In this document: piece by piece, positions 1 to 9,358 of the stretch
How the letters are laid out: every line of letters begins with the position of its first letter
Position numbering within the stretch: the stretch's first letter is position 1
DNA from: Candidatus Sabulitectum silens
GTDB taxonomy: Bacteria; Fermentibacterota; Fermentibacteria; Fermentibacterales; JCC-6
Assembly (NCBI GenBank): GCA_001875255.1
Contig: MJAN01000016.1
Span: forward strand, 1 to 42,353
Length of the DNA stretch: 42,353 bases
Direction of reading: 5' to 3'
Notes under the pieces: generated by a model
What the model saw: the letters and a program-made list of their open reading frames with translations, nothing else
The model's database searches: none
Told to the model about the DNA's origin: nothing
Position numbers and translations under genes: made by a program

Positions 1-271
1 TTCACGAACCGATCCCGGTGTGATGCCTGAGGATGAGAAGAGGATCACCGCCGCCAGGGCCGCCACGGAAACCCGGGGCAGCCGCCGGAAGGAGCACCGG
101 CTGCCGGCGGCCAGGAACAGACCGGCCAGAAGGCCGCCAGGCTCCCCCGGCCACATAGAACATCTCCTTGACGATAATGCTGTTCCGGCTGTCGGTGAGC
201 ACGGCGAAGATCACACCCAGCATCACCACCGCCATCAGAACAGTAAATACCCTTGACAACGCCCGGTCCAT
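1..271 (-). CDS. Polytopic membrane protein, N-terminal part (possible O-antigen ligase/polymerase)
   Basis: The protein starts at an ATG at 271 that overlaps the stop of the upstream WecA-like gene by one base (TGATG). The first 25 residues form a membrane segment, followed by a short polar loop (TDSRNSIIVKEM) and a second hydrophobic stretch. The frame breaks near 130-150; one base restores a run reading GLLAGLFLAAG and a third hydrophobic segment (VAALAAVILF) that continues off the window edge. An N-terminal membrane segment, a loop ending in a lysine and then more membrane segments fits O-antigen ligase/Wzy proteins, and the position at the end of a polysaccharide cluster agrees. No diagnostic motif lies inside the visible part, so the family is a guess; that it is a membrane protein is secure. 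Confidence 0.45.
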
Positions 272-1335
272 CAGGAATTCCTCCGCTCTCCCCTGGAGAT
301 GAAAATGGCGAACACGGAAACCACCCCGGCGGCGTTAAGGAAGGCCAGCACCGCCTGATAGGGCTCCAGGGTGGGAAGCATGAGGGCGGTGGTTCCCATT
401 ACCACGGAAAAGATGTAAAGGATCATCACGCTGGTCTTTCTGGAATAGCCAAGCCTCGCCAGCCGGTGGGCCAGATGGTTCTTGTCGCCCTTGAAGAGTG
501 GCGCGCCCTTCCTTTTCCTGTAGATGAGGACCATTATGGTGTCCACTATGGGAAGGGCGAGGATCAGCAGAGGTGACATCACCGCCAGCCAGGGAATTGA
601 TCCCCGGGGGGTATAGATACCCAGCACCGCCACCAGCCCCAGCATGAACCCGAGGAAGTTCGAACCGCTGTCCCCCATGTATGTGGATGCCGGGGGAAAA
701 TTGTAAAAAAGGAAGCCGATTGAGGCCCCGGCAATGGCCACACTTACATAGGCAATGGCAGGATTCCCGTTTATGAAGTTGAGGGTGGCGAAGAAGAACG
801 CCGCGATGGCGGTTATTCCTGAGGTAACTCCGTCGGCGTGGTCGAGGAGGTTGATGGAATTGGTTATTCCCAGAAGCCACAGAAGGGTTATGGGAGCAGC
901 CATCCAGTAGAGGCCCCCGGTATCCAGGAAGAGGCTCAGTTTCGCCCCTCTAAGTATGAAGAAAACCCCGGCTGCGGCGGCCACGATGCTGTGAAGGAGA
1001 AGCTTTGTGGTGGGCTTCAGCTCGATCCTGTCGTCGATGAAACCGGTTACCGTCATCAGGAGGCCTGAGAATATCATCAGAAGACAGAGCATTCTCCATG
1101 ATATGCTGGTGTCCACTATGGTCTGCCCGGGCAGCACCGGGAAGATGATCATCCCCGCCAGTATGGAGGCGGTGAAACCCAGGAAGATGGCCAGTCCCCC
1201 TATGGAGGGTATGCCCGGGGCGTCTTCACTGGAGTCGCCGTCCATCATGCCCAGTCTGAAGGCCAGGCGGCTGGCCAGGGGGGTGAACAGCAGGCTTACC
1301 ACAAGAGCTATTATGAAGGCGGTAAAAAGAATCAT
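271..1335 (-). CDS. WecA/TagO/MraY-family polyprenyl-phosphate sugar-1-phosphate transferase
   Basis: Predicted to move a HexNAc-1-phosphate from its UDP-sugar to undecaprenyl phosphate at the inner membrane, starting glycan assembly. The 354 residues contain about ten membrane segments. Family motifs are present: NSINLLDHADGVTSG (Asp-rich motif, unusual because most relatives read DGxDG-like), STYMGDSGSNFLG (usual FMGDSGS) and GDKNHLAHRLARLGYS (the usual HLHHRL motif with Ala for the second His). The length is typical. ATG at 1335 overlaps the stop of the upstream ATPase gene (ATGA). No frame break is visible. The cluster also encodes a WcaJ-type initiating enzyme, so two different lipid-linked sugars may be made. 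WecA versus another HexNAc transferase cannot be settled by eye. Confidence 0.85.
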   Translation of the reverse strand: MILFTAFIIALVVSLLFTPLASRLAFRLGMMDGDSSEDAPGIPSIGGLAIFLGFTASILAGMIIFPVLPGQTIVDTSISWRMLCLLMIFSGLLMTVTGFIDDRIELKPTTKLLLHSIVAAAAGVFFILRGAKLSLFLDTGGLYWMAAPITLLWLLGITNSINLLDHADGVTSGITAIAAFFFATLNFINGNPAIAYVSVAIAGASIGFLFYNFPPASTYMGDSGSNFLGFMLGLVAVLGIYTPRGSIPWLAVMSPLLILALPIVDTIMVLIYRKRKGAPLFKGDKNHLAHRLARLGYSRKTSVMILYIFSVVMGTTALMLPTLEPYQAVLAFLNAAGVVSVFAIFISRGERRNS

Positions 1336-2381
1336 ATCCTGTTCTCCGCCCCGTTGAGATCAAAGAAATGGGCCTTGTCCAGATTGAATGTGAAGGCAAG
1401 ATCCCCGCCGGGGACAGCCTCTATGTCCGGTCTGGTCCTGGCGGTGATCTGTTCTCCCCCGGGGACGGAGCCTATTATCACCTTCTCGTTCCCCAGGGTC
1501 TCAACCACCTCCACGGAACAGGAAAGGGGCCCCGCCGGCGATGGCAGGACGTCCTCGGGTCTTATTCCAAGGGTGTAGCTGCCGTCATCCCGTGAAACAG
1601 GGCCGAGATCTTCCCCCATGGCCGTTAGCCGTCCCCCGGCCACCCGGCAACCCAGGAAATTCATGGCGGGGCTTCCTATGAAACCCCCCACGAAGCGGTT
1701 TACCGGGTTGTCATAAACCTCAAGGGGCGGGGCCACCTGCTGGATCCAGCCGTCCTTGAGGACCACGATGCGGTCGCCCAGGGTCATTGCCTCGGCCTGA
1801 TCGTGGGTTACATAGATCATGGTTGCCTTAAGCCTTGAATGGAGCCTTGAGAGCTCGTTGCGCATCTGAACCCTCAGCTTGGCGTCGAGGTTGGAGAGGG
1901 GCTCGTCAAAGAGGAAAACCTTCGGGTGCCTTACTATGGCCCTGCCAACCGCCACCCTCTGTCTCTGGCCGCCGGAAAGCTCCCTGGGTTTCCTGGTGAG
2001 ATAGTCTGAAATGCCCAGTATCTCCGCCGCCTCCTCCACCGATTCCAGTACTTTCTCCCTGGGAGCCTTCTTCATTTTCAGGGAAAAGGCCATGTTGTCA
2101 AAAACCGACATGTGGGGATAGAGGGCATAGTTCTGGAAGACCATGGCTATGTCCCTTTTCGAAGGTTCGGTTTCCGTTATGTCGTTGCCGTCGATGAAAA
2201 CCCTTCCCTCGGTTGGCTCTTCCAGCCCGGCCAGTATTCGCAGGGTGGTGGATTTTCCGCAGCCGCTGGGCCCAACCAGCACCACGAACTCGCCGTCTTC
2301 AATATCAAGAGTGAAATCACAGAGAGCCCTGGAACCGGCGCCATATACCTTGCCGACAGAGTCAAACCTCACGGAAGCCAA
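1332..2381 (-). CDS. MalK/UgpC-type ABC transporter ATP-binding protein
   Basis: ATPase subunit of the carbohydrate-uptake (CUT1) class. Residues 37-45 hold Walker A (GPSGCGKST), then the signature LSGGQRQRVAVGRA, Walker B (VFLFDEPLSNLDAKL) and the switch His (YVTHDQAEAM). The C-terminal third is the OB/TOBE regulatory domain seen in MalK and UgpC, and 349 residues is normal length. The start is TTG at 2381, chosen because AAGGGG lies six bases upstream and the reading begins exactly at the conserved first beta strand. No permease or binding-protein gene lies beside it, so it probably works as a shared ATPase for distant permeases, as known for MsmX-type proteins. The 3' end overlaps the WecA-like gene. 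The frame is intact over 1 kb. Confidence 0.9.
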   Translation of the reverse strand: MASVRFDSVGKVYGAGSRALCDFTLDIEDGEFVVLVGPSGCGKSTTLRILAGLEEPTEGRVFIDGNDITETEPSKRDIAMVFQNYALYPHMSVFDNMAFSLKMKKAPREKVLESVEEAAEILGISDYLTRKPRELSGGQRQRVAVGRAIVRHPKVFLFDEPLSNLDAKLRVQMRNELSRLHSRLKATMIYVTHDQAEAMTLGDRIVVLKDGWIQQVAPPLEVYDNPVNRFVGGFIGSPAMNFLGCRVAGGRLTAMGEDLGPVSRDDGSYTLGIRPEDVLPSPAGPLSCSVEVVETLGNEKVIIGSVPGGEQITARTRPDIEAVPGGDLAFTFNLDKAHFFDLNGAENRI

Positions 2382-2414
2382 GAGTTACCCCTTTCAGTAG
2401 ATACTGCGAGTCCT

Positions 2415-2770
2415 TCAGTCAATTATCAGAAGAGATACCCGGCTGCCCCTGAACTCGGTGGTCCTGGGATTCATGGGATCCCGATGAAGCTCATGGCCGT
2501 TTACCAGAAAGGCGTATCTGTACCTTCCCCGTGCCAGGTCTTCCGGTGGAGAACCCCGCCAGAGACCCTCTTTGGACTCCATGAGGCCCAGGTTGGGATC
2601 AACTATGCCCGCCGGGCCGGTGATCCCCCCCATTCGTTCCAGTCGCCCACCAGCTGAACCGATGCCGCCGCGGGATAATGGAAGACCATCCCTCCGGCGT
2701 CGTCCCTTGCCGCGGGAACGAAAAGGCTGCAGGAACACAGCAGCAAAGATAATGCAATCAGTCTATCCAT
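2415..2770 (-). CDS. Small secreted lipoprotein with CBM48-like glycogen-binding domain
   Basis: Starts at ATG 2770, 13 bases inside the end of the upstream gene. Residues 1-16 form a lipoprotein-type signal (LIALSLLLCSCSLF) with candidate lipobox cysteines. The rest resembles an AMPK-beta/CBM48 early-set domain: VQLVGDWNEWGG near the start of the fold, GRYRYAFLVNGHELH, then a Pro/Asn turn and a closing strand. This domain usually binds alpha-glucans or tunes glycan enzymes. The frame breaks in the C7 run at 2626-2632; one base joins the two halves (GDWNEWGG to ITGPAGIVDPNLGL). About 118 residues with no catalytic domain. Location in the envelope is inferred from the signal; binding of the cluster's own glycan is a guess. 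Confidence 0.65.
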
Positions 2771-3917
2771 GCGGATACCCCCAGTCGAAGCTCCGTTATG
2801 CCCTCTTCCCATTCCACGGTGAATCCGGCCATTCCCCTGCTGCCCCGGCCATGGACGCTGAAAAGACATCTGGGGTCCGGGGAACCGGTGGAAAGGTCCG
2901 CGGTAACCGAAAGAACGGAACTGACACCCCGGAGGGGCGAATAAAGAGCGGAAAGGGTTAACGCGAGGCTGTCGTCCACAAGGGAAAGGCTTCCGCCGCA
3001 ACCTGCGGGGGCCGCCCTGTAGTGGCCGGACAGACTTCCCGAGAAGTCCTCCATGCGGTGGAGGGCGGTGATCAGTGACCAGTCCACACCGGCCCTGGAG
3101 AGCATGTCGAAACCGGCCTTGAGCGAAGTCTCCTCAGGCTTGCCGGTGTTGGCGGAACCGGTGAGATAGCCGCTGTAAACTCCGGTTCTTCCCCTGAGAT
3201 ACCCGCCAAGGGATACCCTGGTGGAATCGTCGCACCAGCTGAGGGAGGGTACCAGCTCGATGGAACTGGAGGTCATGGAGAAGGGCTTGAAGCCCCGGAG
3301 CTCGATGTCGGTGGCCCAGAGGTCCCCCCTCCCGGTCATTATGAACCAGGGCTGCACCCTCCTGAGGTCCAGGAAACCGGACACCGTTTCCACATCCTCC
3401 ACCGGGTTCTCAAGCCTGTTCCAGGAAACCATGCCGAAACCCATCCAGGGAGATCTTACTCCATACCAGGAGAGGGAATCGCCGTACTGGTTCCAGAACC
3501 CGTCGAACCCAAGAACTCCCCCGGCCTCGGCGGCAACCCCGGTGAGTTCCAGTGCTTCGGTGGAATTCCACTGAACAACCGGGGTTTCCAGACCCTGTAT
3601 GAATGGTTCATTCATCCCCCTGAAGACCCCGGCTGCCAGCAGGGTGAACCTGGCCACCGGAAGAAGCCCCCGGCGGAGACCGGTCTGAAGACCACAGTGG
3701 AGGTGTCAGCCTGAAGATCCGCTGAGAACCTGGCGTGCAGCTTGAAGAGCCTGTCTTCGTAATTTGCCACGGGAAAGGCGGTGAGGGTGTCGCAGAGCAG
3801 GGTGGAAAGACCCTGGCGGATGTCGGCGGATCCGGTACCCCTGATGAGCACGCCGAATGAGGGGCCCGGGGGTTCGGCTTCCTGGCACACCAGGCACATG
3901 AGCAGCATGGCTATCAT
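2758..3917 (-). CDS. Predicted secreted/outer-membrane protein of unknown function
   Basis: Starts at ATG 3917, overlapping the stop of the upstream gene (ATGA). The first 12 residues are hydrophobic (MIAMLLMCLVC), a short signal sequence that may be lipoprotein-like. About 386 residues follow, rich in aromatic, Ser and Gly residues in alternating patterns such as GYLRGRTGVYSGYLTG and SLSLVDDSLALTLSALY, as in outer-membrane beta strands, and the protein ends in TELRLGVSAWID. The frame breaks at the C5 run 3667-3671; adding one base joins PVSAGG to LLPVARFTLLAAG. I recognise no family. Its place between a WcaJ-type enzyme and a CBM48-like lipoprotein, beside another barrel-like protein, suggests a role in moving or anchoring surface glycan, but that is context only. 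Confidence 0.55.
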
Positions 3918-4646
3918 GGGAACCCCCTGGATATTCCCGCGCCGTGGTCTATGGTGTTCTCCACCAGCCTGGCTCCGTAGGAAAGGGTCCATTCCCCCGG
4001 GAGAGGGAGGCGCCGCAGTTGAGCCCCGGCCGTCGGTCCCCGAGAAGAGCTTGAAGGACGGCTTCACCGTGAGCTCGGCTCCCGCCTGCCAGGTTTCGTC
4101 GCGGTAGTTCACATGGATAAGCAGATTACGGTTGAATACATGGCTGAAGCCCGTGCTGAAGACTCGGCTGCCTGAAACATCGGAACAGTTCACCCCCAGT
4201 GCGAAGGAGGGAAAAAGGGAGAACTGAAGGCCCAGGTCAAAATAGGACTCGGTTGATCCCGTGCTGTCCGTAAGGACACCAGCCGAGGCTCCGGTGGTCA
4301 CGCTGGGGCCGAAAAGCCCCTCCATGAACCCTATGGGATCCCCGGTGAGAACATAGCAGCCGGAAAGCTGAAAGAAACCGGTGCCGGGGGCCCCGTTCCA
4401 TCCGCCCCCGGCACCGGCTGAAAGACCTTCCGGACCAAGGGGCATCACAGCGGCGGCGGCGAAGGAGTGTTCGTGGTCTTCGTATCCCCAGGCTGTTTCA
4501 GCCTGAAGCTCTCCCATCCTCCCCAGACCCGCCGGGGCGGACATTGCCGAGACGGGGCTTCTGCTCCATGAGGCCGGGTGAACACCCAGCCCCCTCTCCA
4601 GCGGTCCGGAAAAGCTCCAGACCGAGGCAAGGGCTGCAAGGATCAA
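3914..4646 (-). CDS. Predicted outer-membrane beta-barrel protein (PorV/PorQ-like pattern)
   Basis: About 245 residues with an N-terminal signal (ILAALASVWSFSG) and many short amphipathic Gly/aromatic strands (FDLGLQFSLFPSFALGVN, LLIHVNYRDETWQAGAE) typical of barrels such as the PorV/PQ group. The start is uncertain: TTG at 4646 is listed, but in-frame hydrophobic codons extend a few residues upstream and a purine-rich site (GGGAAGGGGAG) sits near 4665, so translation may begin slightly earlier. The frame breaks at C5 3994-3998; removing one base gives SPGEWTLSYGARLVEN and a stop at 3914-3916 that overlaps the next ATG. The reconstructed end fits the ATGA habit of this operon. Function unknown; outer-membrane location is inferred from composition. 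Confidence 0.5.
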
Positions 4647-4654
4647 TGTCGGGA

Positions 4655-6041
4655 TCAGTATGCTCCCCTTCCCTTCAGAACGGTTACCACCGTTCTGGCA
4701 AGTATGGCCATGTCAAGCATGAGTGACTGGTTCCGCATGTAGTAGAAATCGTATTCCAGATTCTCGTGGAGTGGGAGGTCCTTCCTGCCCATTATCTGCC
4801 AAAGTCCGGTTATCCCCGGCTTTACTTCCAGCCGTCTCCTCTGCCAGGCGTTGTAGTCGCGAACTATGAAATCCATCTCCGGTCTGGGGCCCACCATGCT
4901 CATGCTTCCGGTGAGAACATTAAAAAGCTGGGGCAGTTCATCAAGGCTGGTCCTTCTCAGTATCCTTCCGGCGAAGGTTACCCTGGGGTCGTCCTTCCGC
5001 ATGGGAGCCACCTCGTACTCGTTGGCCTCGGGTTTCATGGTCCTGAACTTGTACAGGGTAAAGGGCTGTCCGTGCCTCCCCATCCTTCTCTGCCTGAAGA
5101 TCGGGGATCCCTTCCCGGTGAGTAGAAGGACCACCCAGATGAAAGCCATGAGGGGAAAAAGAAGGACTATAAGGGCTGAGGAAACTGCGATGTCCGTGGT
5201 TCTCTTCACGAAGGAGTGGAAACCTCCCCTTTCCGAAGGGCCTATCTCAACCACCGGTATTCGGCTGATGCTGCTGAGGTCGGCAATTCCAGTGGCTATC
5301 TCGAAGAGGTCGGTGACAAGCATGAAAACCGTTTCCTGGCTCTCCACGGAGTTCACCAGTTTCAGCATTTCCGTTCTGCTCATTGAGCCGCTGGCAAAGA
5401 AAACCTCATCTATGGAAAGGCTCTTGCACAGCCTTGGAAGGTCGCTGGCGGTTCCGATCACATCTATGCCGCAGATACTCCCATGGGAAACGGGGTCTCG
5501 GTGAGAACCCCAGTATCCTGTGCCTGGGTTCAGGCAGCTTCCCCAGTGAATTGATCACCCGTTCAGCGAACTCCCCGGAACCTATTATAAGCGTGGCAGG
5601 GGCCTCTTTGCAGGGCGAGGCCAGCCCGGCGGTCCTTCGGAAGGCCCAGCGGAGGAATCCGTTGACCGGTATGGAGGTGAGTATGAAGATGAACACCATT
5701 ATCCTGGAATAGTCGATCTTGGTAAGGTAGCTGACCGCCATGATGGATACCGCCAGATATACCGTGGCGCGGATCCTTTTCGTAAGGCCGGAGAAGGCGC
5801 TGGTCTGGGTGGAGACCGAGTACATCCCGGCGGACCACCAGGAGATCACCATGATGGCGCAGAGGGCGGGAATTGTCCTGAGATAGGTTTCCAGTGTGTG
5901 GGCAAACTGGGGAAGGAATCTCCTCAGGGGTTCCGTTCGCAGGAACCATGTGAGCAGAAGGGCCGAGGGAACCGTGATGATATCCGCCAGGGCCAGGAAG
6001 GATATGAGTACCCTCTGCTGCTTCCTTATCGGGGCGAACAA
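4655..6041 (-). CDS. Exopolysaccharide polyprenyl glycosylphosphotransferase (WcaJ/WbaP type)
   Basis: Initiates glycan synthesis by placing a sugar-1-phosphate on undecaprenyl phosphate. About 460 residues: four or five N-terminal membrane segments, a central nucleotide-binding-like domain (LIIGSGEFAERVINSLG), a further membrane helix (SSALIVLLFPLMAFIWVVLL) and the catalytic bacterial sugar transferase domain with GSPIFRQRRMGRHGQPF, LYKFRTM, RRTSLDELPQLFNVL, SMVGPRPEM, KPGITGLWQIMGR and YDFYYMRN. The order and residues match the family. Start is TTG at 6041, overlapping the GT2 gene by 16 bases. The frame changes between about 5470 and 5515, in the domain linker. With the WecA-like gene this makes two initiating enzymes in one cluster. 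Confidence 0.9.
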
Positions 6042-6987
6042 TGCCGCCTCCCTTCCAGAATTCCTGATATCGCCCCGGCGGTGAGGGCGACCCCCCGCCA
6101 GAGGGCGAAGGGGGGAACCAGTGGAACCATTCCGGGATCGGTTTTAAGGGCGGTCCATGCAAGGGGAAGGCAGGAAAGGAGGAAGAGAACCGCGAGAACC
6201 ATGAAAACCGCCGGCAGGGCGGAGATAAGTAGCAGGGAAAGGACAAGGGGACCGCAGAGGATCATCTGCAGCTTCATGGCATGGGGGGTATAGCCGTCGT
6301 CAACGGCCATCTCCGGGAATCCTCTAACAAGCATCACCCTCCATTTGCCCCTTCTCAGCTTCAGGTCGAAGTACTCCCGCCAGGTCCTTCGGTGGGTGTG
6401 GGCAACCCTGGCCCGGGGTATGAAGCCTATTTTTCCGCCCTGTCTTATCAGTCGCCAGGACAGGTCCACGTCTTCGTGTTCCGGAAAGGGAAAGCCCTGG
6501 TCGAAACCTCCCAGTTCTTCAAGGGAAGACTTCCTGAACCCCGCGGAGTAGGTATCCGCGAGGAAGATCGATTCCCTTTTGCCATGATCAGGTATCTTTC
6601 CTCGAACTCCACCTGGGCCAGCCTTTGTATCGCCCTGGTCCCACCACGGGAATATACCCCCTTTACTCCCTGGTACTCACCCCCGAGCCCATGGATCAGC
6701 TCCTCCGCCCATCGGGGTTCCGGTACGCAGTCGCCGTCGGTGAAAAGGATAAGGGGTGCATCCGCCCGGCGCCATCCCCGGTTCCTGGCGGCGGCGGGGC
6801 CGGCCTGCTCACCTGTGACCACGAGATCGGTGAGAGAAGCAATTTCCGCCGGGGGCTTTTCGGTACCGTCGACACTGAGTATCACGCTGAGCCGCTGGCG
6901 AACCGTCTGAAGGGCCAGGGCTTCAAGGAGGGGCAGCAGGGTGCTCCACCGTCCGCGAAAGGGAATCACAACGGCGGCGTCAGCCAT
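6026..6987 (-). CDS. Family 2 glycosyltransferase with C-terminal membrane segments
   Basis: Inverting GT-A transferase using a nucleotide-sugar donor on the cytoplasmic face. The N-terminus reads VVIPFRGRWSTLLPLLEAL, followed by EQAGPAAARNRGW and the metal-binding LILFTDGDCVPEP (DxD-like). After the frame break come GGFDQGFPFPEHEDVDLSW (the ED motif of GT2 enzymes) and IGFIPRARVAHTH. The last 80 residues hold two or three membrane helices. Start at ATG 6987 (MADAAVVIP), overlapping the radical SAM gene by eight bases. The frame breaks at T4 6577-6580 (one base missing), which accounts for two apparent reading frames. About 320 residues, normal for the family. Sugar specificity cannot be told. 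Confidence 0.85.
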
Positions 6988-8424
6988 TTTTCCGCCGGAA
7001 AAGGTATTTTCTGAAGGTACTGAAGGCCAGAAGGGTCCTGTGGCGTTCACCGGGGTCGAAAAGGCTCCGCCAGAACTTCTTCAGTATGTAACCGGGTCTG
7101 AGATAGAACTTCCTTCGGGAATGGTCGCAGAACTCCACCAGCTCGTCGGGGGTCATGTCCCCTGTGCGTACGACACAGGCGTGGGTGCCGTCCTCCTTCA
7201 GCCAGTCCCGCCAGCTGTCCGCCGCCAGCATGCCGGCCTTGACCACCTGAGCATAGGCATCGGTGCCGGGATAGACCATTAGGGGATAGAACTGGGCGGT
7301 GTCGGGGTTCAGCTTCAGGGCGAATTTCAGTGTTTCACCGGCGGTCTGCCTGGTTTCCCCGGGAATCCCGTAGAGGAAGCAGCCGTGGACCAGGATACCG
7401 GCCCTTGCGGCGTCCCCGGCGAACTTTTCATCCTGGAGGTGGACAGCCCCTTCTTCATGGCAAGCAGGATCTCGTCGGAACCGCTTTCAAAACCCACGCA
7501 GACCGATCTCAGACCTGCCCTTTTGCAGAGCTTCAGGGTTTCCAGGTCCACCGATGCCCTCATGTTGCAGGTCCAGGAAATGGTAACCCCCCTGTCCATC
7601 ATTTCCATGGCAAGTTCCCGAAGCCTGGCGGAATCCGCCGCTATGGTGTCGTCCTCAAAGAACACCGCCTTCACCCGGGGCATGTTCTCCTGAACCCACA
7701 GCATCTCCCTGACCACATTTGAGGCGGACCTGCTTCTGTAGGCCCTGCCGGTGAGGGTCTGGGGAAACACGCAGAAAGTGCACCTGTTGGGACAGCCCCT
7801 TCCACCCATGATCATCACCTGGGGATGCAGGGCATTGGGGTTGTTGTACCTCTCCACCGGAAGATGTTCGGCGTAAACGGAACTCACGAAGGGCAGGGAA
7901 TCCAGGTCTTCCAGATAGCCCATGGGAGGTGTAACCACAACGGCGTCCCTGTCCCTCAGGGCCGTGCCTGGTATGCCACGGGGTCCCCCGCCGGAGGCAA
8001 TGGACCAGGCCAGCTGCAGCAGGGGTTTCTCGTACTCGCCGATAACCACGCCGTGGAACCGGTTCCCAAGGAGGACCGTTTCACGGGGAAGGGCCGATGG
8101 GTGGGTTCCCGCAAGGAAAACGAATGCGCCGGTCTCGGTGAGGAGGTCGGCTGTACGGGCGTCGCTTATGATGGAGGGAGTGGATGTCTCGATGACGATC
8201 AGCTCCGGGGCGAACTCCCCTATCCTTCTCAGGGTTTCCTTGAGATCCAGCTCCATGGCCGGGGAATCGATGAACTGAACCCTGTGGCCGGCCTGTTCCA
8301 GGGCCCCAACCGCGTAGGCAAGCCAGATGGGGTAGTAGAGCGTGCCGCTCCTTGTGACCGCCGGGCTTCTCTGTCCCCGGCTGAACTGTGGAAGGAAGGG
8401 AGGGTTAAGGGCGGTGATCCTCAT
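6980..8424 (-). CDS. B12-binding-domain radical SAM protein (polysaccharide cluster copy 3)
   Basis: About 481 residues. The N-terminal 170 residues have the Rossmann-like layout of cobalamin-binding domains of this class (MRITALNPPFLP, YPIWLAYAVGALEQAGHRVQ, VFLAGTHPSALPRETV, GEYEKPLLQL). The [4Fe-4S]/SAM motif is GRGCPNRCTFC, followed by AVFFEDDTIAADSARL and SVCVGFESGSDEILLAMKKG. The C-terminus (YLRPGYILKKFWRSLF) resembles the helical tail of neighbouring copies. Start ATG 8424 overlaps the upstream GT9 stop (ATGA). The frame breaks at C4 7447-7450; one added base joins AMKKG to AVHLQDEKFAGDAARAG. Relatives include sugar- or lipid-modifying methylases and ring-contraction enzymes; the reaction here is unknown. 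Confidence 0.85.
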
Positions 8425-9358
8425 ATGATCCCCCTGATGGTTTCGATAACTTCTTCCTGGTTGATGGACGACATGCATTCACCATTTCCACTGCACCCCT
8501 TAAAAACACTGTTGTAGTAGCAGGGAGCGCAGGACGAACCTGAACGAAGGGGTACTATGCTTCCCGGGGGATAGAGGGCGTCGGGATCCGTGGGGCCGAA
8601 AAGCACAAGTGCCGTGGTGCCTGCGGATACCGCCAGATGAGCCGGTCCGCTGTCATTCCCGGCGAAGAGGGCTGCCCCTGATACAAGGGCCGCGGTCTGT
8701 CCCCAGGTCAGCTTTCCCGCAAGGCAGGTTCCGGGAACCCCGGATATGTCACTGACGTCATCGGCTCCCCCTGCAAGGAAGACCCTGAAGCCCAGGTTCT
8801 TCAGGAAGAGGGACACGGCGCTCCAGCCCTCCATTGACCACCTTTTCCAGGGGACGAACTCCCTGGGGTTCCTTCCGCCTCCGGGGGCTATGACCACATA
8901 GGGAACCCCACCGGTTAAACCCCTTACCATGTCCCTTTCCCCGGCGGACACGGGAAAGATCGGACGGAGATCGGGGCACTCGACCCCGGCGATCCTGCAG
9001 AAATCCGCCGCAGCGGGTTTCACAAGGCCAAATCCTGTTTCGTGGTCGGCACCGCTTGTAACAGGGCAGCGGGAGAGGAACCTCACCCAGTTCCGGGCAC
9101 CGGTGGAAGAGCCGAAATGGATCGCCCTCCGGTAGCCCCTCTGCCGGTTGCGCAGGGTCCACCGCAAAAGCTTCAGGGCTCCGCAGGGAACCGGGGAGGG
9201 AACAACTCCCTCAAGCCCGGGAAGCCTGCCCCAAACCGGCAGGGACGAGGGGCCGGCCACCGCGGTCACCTGTGTCCGGAATCGATCAGGGCCTTTACCG
9301 CAGGGGTCGCCATGAGGGCATCGCCGAAGGCGTGGGTTTTCACCGCAAGGATGTTCAT
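8421..9358 (-). CDS. Family 9 glycosyltransferase (heptosyltransferase-like)
   Basis: GT-B transferase of the ADP-heptose:LPS heptosyltransferase family, adding a sugar to an LPS-core or similar acceptor. The true N-terminus starts at ATG 9358 (MNILAVKTHAFGDALMATPAVKAL), the family's first strand and loop. A missing G near 9270 makes a false stop; the frame then continues with VTAVAGPSSLPVW. Later motifs are APGGGRNPREFVPWKRW and FAGNDSGPAHLAVSAGTTALVLFGPTDP, the donor-site region. The C-terminus carries the family's cysteine cluster (SSCAPCYYN, KGCSGNGECM). About 312 residues. It begins in a TGATGA overlap with the GT39 gene. Membership is clear; the actual sugar may not be heptose. Confidence 0.87.

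Noticed and set aside
271..880. Overlapping second frames within the WecA-like gene
   Set aside because: Pro/His/Arg-rich translations without motifs, typical out-of-frame products of a GC-rich membrane protein gene.
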